Notes: a model not told the origin generated them from the sequence alone. A stretch of 64,000 nt of DNA from Thermoplasmata archaeon (GCA_027306505.1 DAHUZP010000083.1:1-64000), one strand, 5' to 3'. Shown: positions 41,277 through 50,190, numbered from the stretch's first letter. A program made the numbers and translations.

Positions 41277-42530
41277 TCACTCCTCCCGCCAGCGGAAGGC
41301 GAAGACCGCGGCGACGAAGGTGATGCTGGCCATGATCGCGATGAGCCCCAGGTCAACGAGCGCCTGGGCGGTGTTGGAGAAGACGCTCACCGACTGGATC
41401 CCGTTGATGACGTAGTAGAGCGGCCAGATCCGAGCGTAGGGCTGGAGCCAGGAGGGCATCACCGAGACCGGGATGAAAGCGCCGGAGAGGAACATCATCG
41501 GGAAGGCGAACAGGTTCGAGATGATCCCCGCGGTCTCGGCCTTTTTCGAAAGGGTGCCGATGAGCATCCCCAGCGCCGCGAAGAAGAGGGGGCCGAGGAG
41601 GAGGAAGGGGATGATCAGCGGGCCGACGATCACGTGGGCCCCGAAGACCAGGACCCCCGTCACGAAGAGGATCACCGTGGAGATGATGGTCATGAGCCAG
41701 TTCCAGAGGATGAGGGAGAGGAGCCACTCCCCCTTCGTGAGCGGCGTCAGGGAGAGCGCCTTGAACAGCTTCTCCTTCTTGTACTCGGCCGTCACGTTCA
41801 CCATGGCGAAGAGCGGGTTCATCAGGATCGCGAACCCGATGAGACCGGGGACCTCGTAGTCGATGGTCTTCGGCGTGTAGGTCGTCGAGCTCACCGCGGT
41901 CGGGGTGGGGAAGTAGGCGACGGGCGGCAGGCCGCGGGTGTTGAACGTGTTGAGCGCGCTGGAGACGGCCCCCTCCACGATCCCCGCCGAGGCCTGGTCG
42001 AACGGGTTGACGAAGAGATGCACCTCCGCGGGCACACCGACCTGATGGCCGTAGGTCAAGTTCCAGAGCCGCTCCCCAAAGCCGGGGGGGATCACGATCC
42101 CGTTCGAGTAGGAATGCTGGGACATGTACAGGCTCATGTTGCCCGCGTTCGCGGAGACGTTGTGGATCGAGACCAGTCCCGTCTGGTCGAGGTAGTGGTA
42201 GAAGGCGAGGGTCGTCGAGTTGTTCCCGTCCTGGTTCTGCACGTAGAGCGCGACACTGGACGGTGAGCTGCTGGACCCGAAGATCGCCCCGAACATCAGG
42301 ACCAGGATGAACGGGAAGAGCAGCGTGAAGAAGACCGCCTCCGGGCTCCGCAGGTAGGAGCGTGCGTAGAGGACGAAGTTCGCCCAGACGCGACGCGGGT
42401 TGAGCGGCCCCCCCGAGGAGCTCCGTCGGGGGCGGGGGGCGGGAGCGGCGCTCGCCTCCGGGGCGATCGCCTCCTTGGGAGCGGACGCCGGCAACGGCTT
42501 GGGGGACCCCTTGCCCTGGTCGGTGGTCAT
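41277..42530 (-). CDS. ABC-2 type exporter permease (copy B)
   Basis: 417 residues with a 50-residue Ala/Pro/Ser-rich cytoplasmic leader, then the same layout as copy A: first helix (VFFTLLFPFILVLMFGAIF), a large external domain, and five C-terminal helices including ISNLFAFPMMFLSGAFIPVSVMP and IWPLYYVINGIQSVSVF. Shared phrases such as VPGLIGFAILM / VPGLIGFSILV show that the two permeases are paralogues. The start overlaps the ATPase stop by 4 nt. Confidence 0.9.
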   Translation of the reverse strand: MTTDQGKGSPKPLPASAPKEAIAPEASAAPAPRPRRSSSGGPLNPRRVWANFVLYARSYLRSPEAVFFTLLFPFILVLMFGAIFGSSSSPSSVALYVQNQDGNNSTTLAFYHYLDQTGLVSIHNVSANAGNMSLYMSQHSYSNGIVIPPGFGERLWNLTYGHQVGVPAEVHLFVNPFDQASAGIVEGAVSSALNTFNTRGLPPVAYFPTPTAVSSTTYTPKTIDYEVPGLIGFAILMNPLFAMVNVTAEYKKEKLFKALSLTPLTKGEWLLSLILWNWLMTIISTVILFVTGVLVFGAHVIVGPLIIPFLLLGPLFFAALGMLIGTLSKKAETAGIISNLFAFPMMFLSGAFIPVSVMPSWLQPYARIWPLYYVINGIQSVSVFSNTAQALVDLGLIAIMASITFVAAVFAFRWREE

Positions 42531-43453
42531 TCCCTACGCACCTCCCCGGTCTCATCGAGCTCGCCCACCATCGAGATGAAGACGTTCTCGAGCGTGTCGC
42601 GCTCCGTGTTGATCTCGGGCCAGGGGAGCCCCGAGCGGTCCACCACCTCCAACGCGCGGAGGAGCACGCCCTTCTGCTGGATCGGGACGATGACCGTTCC
42701 GTCGTGGACCTTGAGCCCCGCTCCGACCTCCCTTTCGAGGAGGGAGATGAGCTCTGGAACCGCCTTCAGGACCAGGCGGGGGCCCTGCCCGTGCCGCTCG
42801 ATGAGCTCGGTCGGTGACCCCTCCGTCACGATCGTCCCGTGGTGAAGGATCGCGACGCGGTCCGCGAGCTGCTCCGCCTCCTCCAGGTAGTGGGTGGTGA
42901 GGAAGATGGTCCGCCCTTCCTTCTGCAGCTCCCGAAGGAGCTCCCAGACCGCGCGCCGGGCCTGAGGGTCGAGCCCCGTGGTCGGCTCGTCCAGGAAGAG
43001 GAGCTCCGGGTCGTTCACCAGCGCGAGAGCGACCCCGAGCTTCTGCTTCTGCCCGCCGGAGAGCTTGTCGTAGGTGTCGTCCGCCTTCTCCTCCAACAGG
43101 ACCCGGTGCAGGACCTCTTGCGGATCGACGCTCACCCCGAAGAGGCGGGCGTAGTAGCGGACCGCCTCCCTGGGGGTGACCTTGTCGAAGAAGCGGAACC
43201 CCTGGGGCATCACCCCGACCTTGCGGTGGAGCTCGCCCGCGTGCCGCCAGGGGTCGAGCCCGAGCACGTGGACCATCCCCGAGCTCGCCCGGCGGAGCCC
43301 CTCGAGGATCTCCACCGTGGTGGTCTTACCGGCCCCGTTCGGTCCGAGGAAGGAGAAGACCTGCCCGCGGGGGACCCGAAAGGTGATGCCGTCCACGGCC
43401 CGGAGCGGCCCGTACTGCTTGACGAGGCCCTCGACCTCGATGATCGCGTCCAT
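42527..43453 (-). CDS. ABC-2 exporter ATP-binding subunit (copy B)
   Basis: 308 residues. Walker A GPNGAGKTTTVE, Q-loop GVMPQGFRFFDKVTP, signature LSGGQKQKL, Walker B LLFLDEPTTGLDPQ and FLTTHYLEEAE are intact and nearly identical to copy A. The accessory C-terminal domain ends with NTERDTLENVFISMVGEL, as in copy A (DTLEDVFIRLVG). It begins an operon ABC ATPase - permease - flavin reductase - TrxR. A TATA box (GTCATTATAC, minus strand) lies about 30 bp before ATG 43453. Confidence 0.93.
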   Translation of the reverse strand: MDAIIEVEGLVKQYGPLRAVDGITFRVPRGQVFSFLGPNGAGKTTTVEILEGLRRASSGMVHVLGLDPWRHAGELHRKVGVMPQGFRFFDKVTPREAVRYYARLFGVSVDPQEVLHRVLLEEKADDTYDKLSGGQKQKLGVALALVNDPELLFLDEPTTGLDPQARRAVWELLRELQKEGRTIFLTTHYLEEAEQLADRVAILHHGTIVTEGSPTELIERHGQGPRLVLKAVPELISLLEREVGAGLKVHDGTVIVPIQQKGVLLRALEVVDRSGLPWPEINTERDTLENVFISMVGELDETGEVRRE

Positions 43454-43480
43454 CGGTCGGCCCGTCCGACGGCCTTCCCC

Positions 43481-43490
43481 GTATAATGAC
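43481..43490 (-). promoter_or_regulatory. TATA box of the copy B exporter operon
   Basis: GTCATTATAC on the minus strand, 28-37 bp before ATG 43453. It is the only AT-rich site between the divergent exporter and lipid operons apart from 43601-43610. Confidence 0.65.
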
Positions 43491-43600
43491 TAGTTCGGCA
43501 CGGCGCGCCCGTCCAGGGGTCGATGGCGGTGCCGTTCCCTGGCAGAGGGACGGTCTTCCTCCCGGACGACCCCCGAACCCCCGGCAGCAGGTGAGGCGCA

Positions 43601-43610
43601 GGACTTAACC
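43601..43610 (+). promoter_or_regulatory. TATA-like box of the lipid operon
   Basis: GGACTTAACC lies 27-36 bp before the GTG at 43637, the distance expected for an almost leaderless transcript. Confidence 0.5.
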
Positions 43611-43636
43611 CTCGGGCGAACTTCCTTCGGGGCACC

Positions 43637-45703
43637 GTGACCGCCCCCGCGTCGGAACCCAGGACGTCTCCCCCGGCGTTCTCCCCCGCACCCTCGGGAA
43701 GCCCGACCCCCCGTACAGGTGGCGGCCGGGAAGCCGTGCCCTCGCGGGAAGGCGGGGCTTCCGCTGGGGGAAGGACGACACCCAGCTCGAAGGCGACGGA
43801 CCCAGGGCCCACGGGCCGGTCCGGGGGAGGCGGGCACGCTTCCGCCGCATCTCACGACCCGCAAACCCCCTTCTCCGGTGCCCGCTGGTGGGCCTGGGGG
43901 AACATCTCCCGACGTTATCCCCCTGCTCGCGCGGAGCAGGTCAAGGAGTTCCTTCGGCACCAGTTGGGGCTCCCCCCGATGGGCGCCGGAGGTCCGGCGG
44001 TGGACCTCGAGACCCTGCACATCCCCCCGAGCCGGCTCACGAGCGCCGAGGTGCAGGAGATCCGGGCGCTGCTCCCCACCGGCCACGCGAGCGATCAGCG
44101 GGAGGAGAGGCTCCTACACTCCTTCGGACGGTCCTATATCGACGTGGTGACCGCGCGGCGGGGTCACCTGCGTACCGTCACGGACGTCGTCGCGCACCCC
44201 GCGTCGGTCCAGGAGGTCGAGGACCTCGTCCACTACGCCCACACCCACGACCTCGCGATCGTGCCCTGGGGCGGCGGGACCAGCGTGGTGGGAGGCGTGG
44301 ACCCTGAGGCGGGCGGCCATCGCGGGGTCCTCACCCTGTCGTTGCAGCGGCTGATGGACCCGATGGGGCTCGACACGCTGAGCCGCCTCGCCCGCTTCCA
44401 GTGCGGCATCCACGGGCCGGACCTCGAGAAGTACCTCAACGACCGGGGGTACACCCTGGGACACTTCCCGCAGTCCTTCGAGTTCTCCACCCTCGGCGGG
44501 TGGCTCGCGACGCGCTCCAGCGGGCAAGCCTCCTCCCGGTACGGGGAGGTCAGCGACCGCCTCCACGGCGCGACCGTCGTGACCCCGGTGGGGACGCTCC
44601 GTTGGGAGCGCGGCGTCGCCGAGTCCTCCGGCCCGGACCCCAGTGCGCTCCTCCCCGGCTCCGAAGGCACCCTGGGGATCTTCGTCGAGGCGACGCTCGC
44701 GGTGGAGCCCCTGCCGGTCCGCACCTCCTACCGGGCGGCGATCTTCCCGGACTGGGCGAGCGGCGTCGCCGCCTGCCGGGAGCTCTCCCAGGAAGGCCCC
44801 GCGCCGGCCGTGCTCCGCCTCTCCGACCCGACGGAGACCATGCTCACCTTCGAGGGAAGGCCCCCCGCCGAGACCGCGGGCGAGAAGATGCGCCAGCGGC
44901 TCGAACGGGAGTACATCGGGCTCCACAAGCTCGAGGAGGGGTCGATGTGCCTCGCGGTCATCGGCTACGAAGGGACCGAGCGGGAGGTCCGCCACGGGGA
45001 GGAACGACGCAAGGAGGTGCTCAAGGCCGGTGGGGGGGTCGATGTCGGCTCTCGGGCCGGGAGCACCTGGCAGGAGGAGCGCTTCCTGCTCCCCTACCTC
45101 CGGGACGACCTGCTGGAGGACGGCTGGCTCGTCGAGACGCTGGAGACCGGGGCCGCCTGGAGCGAGGTGGAGGGGCTCACCTCCCAGGTGACGGAGGCGC
45201 TCCAGCAGGCCGCACGACGTAGCAAGTTCCCCCTCCTCAGCGCGGCGCACCTCTCCCACACCTCCCGGACCGGATCGGGGATCTACTTCACCATCATGGC
45301 CCCGCAGAACCCGCACGACCCGGTCGGGCAGTGGCTCGTCCTGAAGGAGGCGGCCACCGAGACCCTGCTCCACGCCGGAGGGGTGCTAAGCCACCACCAC
45401 GGAGTAGGGAAGATGCACCGACCCTGGGTCGGAAGCTATCGCCAGCGGATGGGGCGCCTGTCGCTGGACGCGGCGAAGCAGGCCTTCGATCCTCTGGGGG
45501 TCCTGAACCCGGGGAAGACCCTCGCGGAACCCTCGACCGAACCCGGCGCGACCGCCCCCGCACGGGCGGCCGCGACCGGAGCGAAGGCCCCCTCCACGCC
45601 CCCACGGCCCAACCCCTCCGCTCCCGCGGGCGGGGTCCCTTCCAAGCCCCGTGCCCCTGGCGAGGAGCCTTCGACGGAGGATGCCGCCACCACCCACCGC
45701 TGA
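43637..45703 (+). CDS. Alkyl-dihydroxyacetone-phosphate synthase-like FAD enzyme
   Basis: 688 residues. A disordered leader (about 75 residues) precedes ARWWAWGN, typical of the AGPS group. The PCMH-type FAD domain carries PWGGGTSVVGGV and GWLATRSSGQASSRYGEV. The catalytic end has SRTGSGIYFTI and GGVLSHHHGVGKMHRPWV; the triple-His SHHHGVGK is diagnostic of alkylglycerone-phosphate synthase, which swaps an acyl for an alkyl group on acyl-DHAP to make an ether lipid. The tail (60 residues) is Ala/Pro-rich. It heads an operon with GlpD and a lipid kinase. D-lactate dehydrogenase-type activity is the main alternative, but the His motif favours AGPS. The gene has a bacterial look and was probably acquired by transfer. 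GTG 43637 is the start. Confidence 0.85.
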   Translation: MTAPASEPRTSPPAFSPAPSGSPTPRTGGGREAVPSREGGASAGGRTTPSSKATDPGPTGRSGGGGHASAASHDPQTPFSGARWWAWGNISRRYPPARAEQVKEFLRHQLGLPPMGAGGPAVDLETLHIPPSRLTSAEVQEIRALLPTGHASDQREERLLHSFGRSYIDVVTARRGHLRTVTDVVAHPASVQEVEDLVHYAHTHDLAIVPWGGGTSVVGGVDPEAGGHRGVLTLSLQRLMDPMGLDTLSRLARFQCGIHGPDLEKYLNDRGYTLGHFPQSFEFSTLGGWLATRSSGQASSRYGEVSDRLHGATVVTPVGTLRWERGVAESSGPDPSALLPGSEGTLGIFVEATLAVEPLPVRTSYRAAIFPDWASGVAACRELSQEGPAPAVLRLSDPTETMLTFEGRPPAETAGEKMRQRLEREYIGLHKLEEGSMCLAVIGYEGTEREVRHGEERRKEVLKAGGGVDVGSRAGSTWQEERFLLPYLRDDLLEDGWLVETLETGAAWSEVEGLTSQVTEALQQAARRSKFPLLSAAHLSHTSRTGSGIYFTIMAPQNPHDPVGQWLVLKEAATETLLHAGGVLSHHHGVGKMHRPWVGSYRQRMGRLSLDAAKQAFDPLGVLNPGKTLAEPSTEPGATAPARAAATGAKAPSTPPRPNPSAPAGGVPSKPRAPGEEPSTEDAATTHR

Positions 45704-47306
45704 TCCTGGCGGGAGCCCCCCGCTCGGGAACGACCGGGAGCGCCGGTGGTCGGAGCTCGGGAGCGGAGAGTTCGACCTGCTCGTGGTGGGCGGGGGCATC
45801 ACGGGGGCCGGGATCGCCCAGGTCGCGACGGCCCGTGGCTACCGGGTCGCGCTCGTGGAGAGAGAGGACTTCGGAGGAGGGACCTCAGGGGCGACCTCCA
45901 AGATGCTGCACGGGGGGCTGCGCTACCTGCAGCAGCGCAAGGTCGGGCTCGTCCGCGAGGCGCTGCACGAGCGCGGTCGGCTCGTTCGGATGCTCGGCAC
46001 CCAACGGGTCCAGAGCACGCCCTTCCTCCTGCCGTTGGACGGCTCGTTCGGCCACCGGCTCGGCCTCCGGTTCGGGACCTGGCTCTACCAGAGGCTCTCC
46101 GGCGACCTCGCCCTGGGACCGAGGAAGGTCCTCTCCCGCGCCGAGGTGACCCAACAGGTCCCCTTCCTCTCGATGGAGGGGGTCCGGGGCGGGGTCCTCT
46201 ACTTGGAGGGGGTCGTCGACGATGTTCTCCTCACCCTCACCCGTGTCGGGCAGGCCGCGCACGGGGGGGCCCTCGTGCTGAACCACGTGGAAGCGATCGC
46301 TCCCCTTCTGGACGGCTCCGGTCACCTCCAGGGCGTGCGCGTCCGCGACCGGAGGAGCGGCCGGGAGGAGGACGTCCGTGCCCGCAAGGTGATCAACGCG
46401 GCGGGGGTCTGGTCCTCCGGGTGGGCGGGCGTCGACCGTACCCCGAAGCTCCGACCGTCGAAGGGGGTCCACCTGGTCTTCCGCAGGAAGCGCCTGCCTC
46501 TCGAGGTCGCGGTCGTCCTTTCGGCCCCGGAGGGGCGATGGGTCTTCGCCCTCCCCTACGGCCCGCTCGCCATCGTCGGGACGACGGACACCGACTATCC
46601 GGGTGACCCCTCCCGTATCCGGGCCGAGCCGGAGGACCTAAGCTACCTCATCGAGGTCGCTCGCCGGTGCTTCCCTTCCCTTGACCTTTCGCTCAAGGAT
46701 GTGGTGGACGTGTATGCGGGGCTGCGGCCGCTCCTGGACGGCGGTGCCGCGAGGACCAACGACCTCTCCCGGGAGGACGTGGTACATGAGGGCCCTGGCG
46801 GGCTCCTCACGGTCGCGGGAGGGAAGCTGACCACCCATCGGGCGATGGCGGACAGGGCCCTCGACGTGGGCGGCCTCTCCCCCCGGGGAACCTCCCACCC
46901 TGCTCCCTCTCCAGCGGGAGCGATCTCGGAGGAGGGGGAGCCCTGGGGATCGTGGGAGTTCCCTCCGCTCTGGCGGGGGACGGCCTGCCCGGGGGCGGAC
47001 CTCGTCGCCCGGGCGCTCGCGCAGGAGAGCGCGGCGAGGGCCTCGCTCCTAAGGCCGTGGGTCGAGGCCGGGATCCGGGTCACCGGCGCGTCGAGCCTGG
47101 GCGACCTCATGGACCGACGGCTGCACACCCTCCAGCGTCTCGATCCGCACTTCGAAGAGGTCGTGGACGAGGTCGCCCGGGAGGCCCAACCCCTCCTGGG
47201 GTGGTCGGACGCCGTGCGGGAGCGGGAGCGAGAGGATTATCTCACCCGGGTCCGATTCGAGACGCAGGCGGTCCGCTCGGAACGGGGGGACCGGGACGCT
47301 CCATGA
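45681..47306 (+). CDS. glpD: FAD-dependent glycerol-3-phosphate dehydrogenase
   Basis: About 541 residues from ATG 45681 (551 from 45651). FAD site LLVVGGGITGAGIAQVATARG, the GlpD/GlpA signature REDFGGGTSGATSKMLHGGLRYLQQ, VINAAGVWSSGWA, and IVGTTDTDYPGDPSRI followed by VYAGLRPLLDGG are present. The C-terminal helical domain has a weakly conserved insert rich in Pro/Gly. It oxidises sn-glycerol 3-phosphate to DHAP and passes electrons to quinones at the membrane. It overlaps the AGPS-like gene by 23 nt and the lipid kinase by 4 nt, so the three are translationally coupled. In this setting it could supply DHAP to the AGPS-like enzyme. Confidence 0.92.
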   Translation: MPPPPTADPGGSPPLGNDRERRWSELGSGEFDLLVVGGGITGAGIAQVATARGYRVALVEREDFGGGTSGATSKMLHGGLRYLQQRKVGLVREALHERGRLVRMLGTQRVQSTPFLLPLDGSFGHRLGLRFGTWLYQRLSGDLALGPRKVLSRAEVTQQVPFLSMEGVRGGVLYLEGVVDDVLLTLTRVGQAAHGGALVLNHVEAIAPLLDGSGHLQGVRVRDRRSGREEDVRARKVINAAGVWSSGWAGVDRTPKLRPSKGVHLVFRRKRLPLEVAVVLSAPEGRWVFALPYGPLAIVGTTDTDYPGDPSRIRAEPEDLSYLIEVARRCFPSLDLSLKDVVDVYAGLRPLLDGGAARTNDLSREDVVHEGPGGLLTVAGGKLTTHRAMADRALDVGGLSPRGTSHPAPSPAGAISEEGEPWGSWEFPPLWRGTACPGADLVARALAQESAARASLLRPWVEAGIRVTGASSLGDLMDRRLHTLQRLDPHFEEVVDEVAREAQPLLGWSDAVREREREDYLTRVRFETQAVRSERGDRDAP

Positions 47307-48421
47307 CCTCATCCACTCCATCCACCCTTTCTCCCCCTTCCCCTCCATCCATCTCTCCCGTTCCCTCGAGCCCGACCCCCGCCTCCTCGGATCCGGGGAT
47401 GGCCTCGCTCTCTTCCAGGAGCCCGAGCGTCGCGGGAGCGCTGGCCGCCCCGATCTCCCCTCCCTCGGGGCAGGGGGAGGCGCGACCCACCCCTCAGCGG
47501 ATCTACGTCATCCTCAACCCGCGAGCGGCGGGAGGGAGGGCAGAGGAGCGCTGGCAGCAGCTCGAGCTGCCGCTCAGGACCCGGTTCCCGTTCCTCACCG
47601 TGCTCAAGACGTCGCGGCCCCAGGAGGAGGCCTCGCTGGGACAGCGGGCGGTCCGCGAGGGGGCGGACCTCGTGATCGCGGCCGGCGGGGACGGCACCTT
47701 CTCGGGCGTGGTCGATGGCGTCCTCTCCGAGCCCCCCATGACGCACGCGTCGCCCCCGGCCCTCGCCGTGCTCCCGGTGGGGAGCGGGAGCGACTTCGCC
47801 CGCGGGCTCGGGCTGCCCCGCGACCCCGCCGAGGTGATCCCTCGCATCGCCGCAGGCGCTCCCCGCAAGCTCGACGTGGGGAGGCTCACGTTCTACACGG
47901 AGACCCCGCCCCGGCTCCGCTACTTCGTGAACCAATCCTACCTGGGCTTCGGTGCGAAGGTGGTCCGGCGCGTCAACCGGGGAAGAGGGGCGGGCCACGA
48001 AGGTGCCTACACCCGGGCGGTCTTCCCGGAGCTCCTGCATCACCGACCGCTGCCGGTCACCCTTGAGGGCGACGGTGCCCCATCGGGGACCTTCGGGCTC
48101 AGCAACCTCGTGGTCGCGATCGGCCGCTACTCCGGAGGGGGGATGCTCTCCTCGCCTCGGTCGGACCCTTCGGACGGCGCCTTCGACATGATCGCCGTGG
48201 GGCCCGTCTCCCGTCTCCGCCTCTTGCTGAACCTCTCGAAGTTCCGAAAGGGCCGTCACCTTGAGCTGAAGACGGTCACCGTCTGGAAGGGCCCCACCCT
48301 CCAAGTGAGCCCCCAGGGGGGTGGAGCGGACGACCGCCTGGTCGAGGCCGACGGTGACATCGTGGGGAGCCTGCCGGTGGTCTACGACATCCTGCCGGGA
48401 GCGCTCAACTTCTGGAGCTGA
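47303..48421 (+). CDS. Diacylglycerol kinase-family lipid kinase (YegS/DgkB-like)
   Basis: 372 residues. A 70-residue Ser/Pro-rich leader is followed by the DAGK catalytic domain: IYVILNPRAAGGRAEERW, the nucleotide-binding AAGGDGTFSGVVDGV, LPVGSGSDFARGLGLPRD, and the beta-sandwich part with FVNQSYLGFGAKVVRRV and ending VEADGDIVGSLPVVYDILPGALNF. It phosphorylates a lipid alcohol; diacylglycerol-, alkyl- or isoprenoid-glycerol are all possible. The start overlaps the glpD stop (ATGA). Confidence 0.9.
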   Translation: MTSSTPSTLSPPSPPSISPVPSSPTPASSDPGMASLSSRSPSVAGALAAPISPPSGQGEARPTPQRIYVILNPRAAGGRAEERWQQLELPLRTRFPFLTVLKTSRPQEEASLGQRAVREGADLVIAAGGDGTFSGVVDGVLSEPPMTHASPPALAVLPVGSGSDFARGLGLPRDPAEVIPRIAAGAPRKLDVGRLTFYTETPPRLRYFVNQSYLGFGAKVVRRVNRGRGAGHEGAYTRAVFPELLHHRPLPVTLEGDGAPSGTFGLSNLVVAIGRYSGGGMLSSPRSDPSDGAFDMIAVGPVSRLRLLLNLSKFRKGRHLELKTVTVWKGPTLQVSPQGGGADDRLVEADGDIVGSLPVVYDILPGALNFWS

Positions 48422-48494
48422 CCGTCTATCTCCAGCGACGTTCGGGCGAGGGAGGGCGGGGTGGGTTGACCGGGCCCGGGCTGGGGGTTGGGGG

Positions 48495-49124
48495 TCAAGG
48501 GGATAGGGGAGCTATCTGCCCGGACCATTCGGCCCCTTCCCGCTCCCACTCCTGCAAACGTCTCGAGTTCTCCTGGAGGCGGACGAGCCGCGCACCCGCG
48601 TCCTCGGCGAGGAGGGTGTTCGTCGCGGCCACGAGCAGACGGTAGGGCGCGCGCCCGGAGGCGAGCTCCTCGGGGCCATGGTAGGTCTCGAGCAGGCGAA
48701 CCCGCCCGTCCTCCCAGGTCATGAGGCCGAAGCCGTCGCCGGGGACCCAGACCAGGAGGACGGAGGTGAACCCGATCCCCTCCGCCGCCGGGGTGTCCTC
48801 GCGGGCGATCACGAAGAGCTCGGGCGAGGAGGTCCCGGAGGAGAGCAGGGTCTCGCCCATCGCCTCGGCCCGATGGAACAGGCGTCGAGCGTTCTCCAGA
48901 GGGGAGCCCGAACGGTCCTCGAGGGCACGTCTCGCGCGGAAGGAAGGTCGCCTCCGGTGGCGCTTCACGGACCGGGAGACCTCTCCCCCGCGGGCGCTCC
49001 GTGCCACTGCCGACGGATCCTCCCTCCCCGTCGTCGAAGGCTCTTCCTCTCCGCGCACTGCCGACGCTGGTATCGTGAGGTCCAACTCTGGGGGGATCGA
49101 GGACCGGGTCTCGCGTTCGCTCAT
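48495..49124 (-). CDS. Hypothetical protein
   Basis: 209 residues from ATG 49124 (MSERET...); ATG 49184 is another option. The N-terminal half is charged and disordered-looking; from about residue 85 it is more regular (NARRLFHRAEAMGETLLSSG, FTSVLLVWVPGDGFGLMTWEDG, YRLLVAATNTLLAEDAGARLVRL). I recognise no family. It is oriented tail-to-tail with the lipid kinase and stands alone. The track ORF's upstream 160 residues are antisense to the asparaginase gene and are rejected. Confidence 0.5.
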   Translation of the reverse strand: MSERETRSSIPPELDLTIPASAVRGEEEPSTTGREDPSAVARSARGGEVSRSVKRHRRRPSFRARRALEDRSGSPLENARRLFHRAEAMGETLLSSGTSSPELFVIAREDTPAAEGIGFTSVLLVWVPGDGFGLMTWEDGRVRLLETYHGPEELASGRAPYRLLVAATNTLLAEDAGARLVRLQENSRRLQEWEREGAEWSGQIAPLSP

Positions 49125-49245
49125 CTGCGACCTCAGAAGGACCAAGGAGGGCCTCGACCCGCCCTTGGCACACGTAGCAATGCGCATGGACCTACTTGAG
49201 CGTTTGGAGGCGGGTCCCCCCCCGTGCTGGGGGTCCGCGGGCGGC

Positions 49246-50190
49246 TCAGCGCAGGCCCACGCGCACGGAGGAGGATCCGTCGCTCCGGGTCCCGTGGGCG
49301 AGGTGCGTGGTGTTCTTCGCGACGCCGAACCTCCCCTTGCGGTCGAGAGCGATGACCCCCACGGAGTCCTTGGGCACCCCGCGAAGCGCGGCCTGGGAGG
49401 CCGCCTGCGGGTCACGGCCGTGGGCTCGGTAGCCCTCGGCAAGGGAGCGCGCGAACGTGTGGCGGATGATGACCTCCCCGACGCCGGTAACCGATATCCC
49501 CAGGTCCGGGTCGGCGTAGGTGCCGCACCCGACGAGGGAGCTATCGGAGACCCGGCCCTCCATCTTGAGGAAGATCCCGCCGGTAGAGGTGGCGGCCGCG
49601 ATCCTGCCACGTCGGTCCACGGCGACCGCCCCGACCGTACCGTGCAGGAGCTCCGGGTACCGCTTCACGAGCTTCTGCAAGGAGGCCCACCAGGCCGGGT
49701 GGTGGGAGGGTCGTCCATCGGACCAGCGACCTCGCGAGCCCCGACCCTCGAGCAGCTCTCCGCGAAGCTCGGTGTAGAGCTTCCTACGGGCGGGAAGCCC
49801 GATCCGCTCGCGGGGGAACCCCATCGCTCGGGCGAAGCGGTCGGCCCCGCGACCGCAGAGCAGTACGTGCGGGGTCTCCTCCATGACCTTCCTCGCGACC
49901 TCGATCGCGTGGGAGGTCCATGACAGATTGGAGACCGCGCCCGCCTTGCGCTGCCCGGTCATGAGCGCCGCGTCGAGCTCCGCCCGGCCCTGAAGATTGA
50001 GGACCGCCCCCCGCCCGCAGTTGAAGCGCCGGGAGCCCTCCATCCAGCGGACGGCCGCCACGACCGATTCCGTCGCATCGTCGATCTCCGACCAGCCGAC
50101 CTCGAGGGCCCCACGAACGCCCTCCAGCGCGCTGGACCCGTTCTCCGGGGTGACCCGGCCGGCACCGCCGTGGACCACGAGGCGACGCAC
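49246..50190 (-). CDS. Plant-type L-asparaginase / isoaspartyl peptidase
   Basis: 314 residues from GTG 50190: the opening RRLVVHGGAGRVTPEN, the glycine-rich SRRFNCGRGAVLNLQGRAELDAALM, and the Ntn nucleophile Thr in ELLHGTVGAVAVDRRGRIAAATSTGG, which becomes the new N-terminus after autocleavage. GEVIIRHTFARSL and ALRGVPKDSVGVIALDRKG complete the fold. It hydrolyses asparagine or isoaspartyl dipeptides. I preferred GTG 50190 because the conserved fold starts there and a TATA-like CCTTATGC lies about 30 bp before it; the track start at 50418 adds a Pro/Arg-rich leader. Confidence 0.9.
   Translation of the reverse strand: MRRLVVHGGAGRVTPENGSSALEGVRGALEVGWSEIDDATESVVAAVRWMEGSRRFNCGRGAVLNLQGRAELDAALMTGQRKAGAVSNLSWTSHAIEVARKVMEETPHVLLCGRGADRFARAMGFPRERIGLPARRKLYTELRGELLEGRGSRGRWSDGRPSHHPAWWASLQKLVKRYPELLHGTVGAVAVDRRGRIAAATSTGGIFLKMEGRVSDSSLVGCGTYADPDLGISVTGVGEVIIRHTFARSLAEGYRAHGRDPQAASQAALRGVPKDSVGVIALDRKGRFGVAKNTTHLAHGTRSDGSSSVRVGLR

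Noticed and set aside
40701-42266. 521-codon plus-strand ORF
   Set aside because: Antisense to the flavin reductase and the copy B permease.
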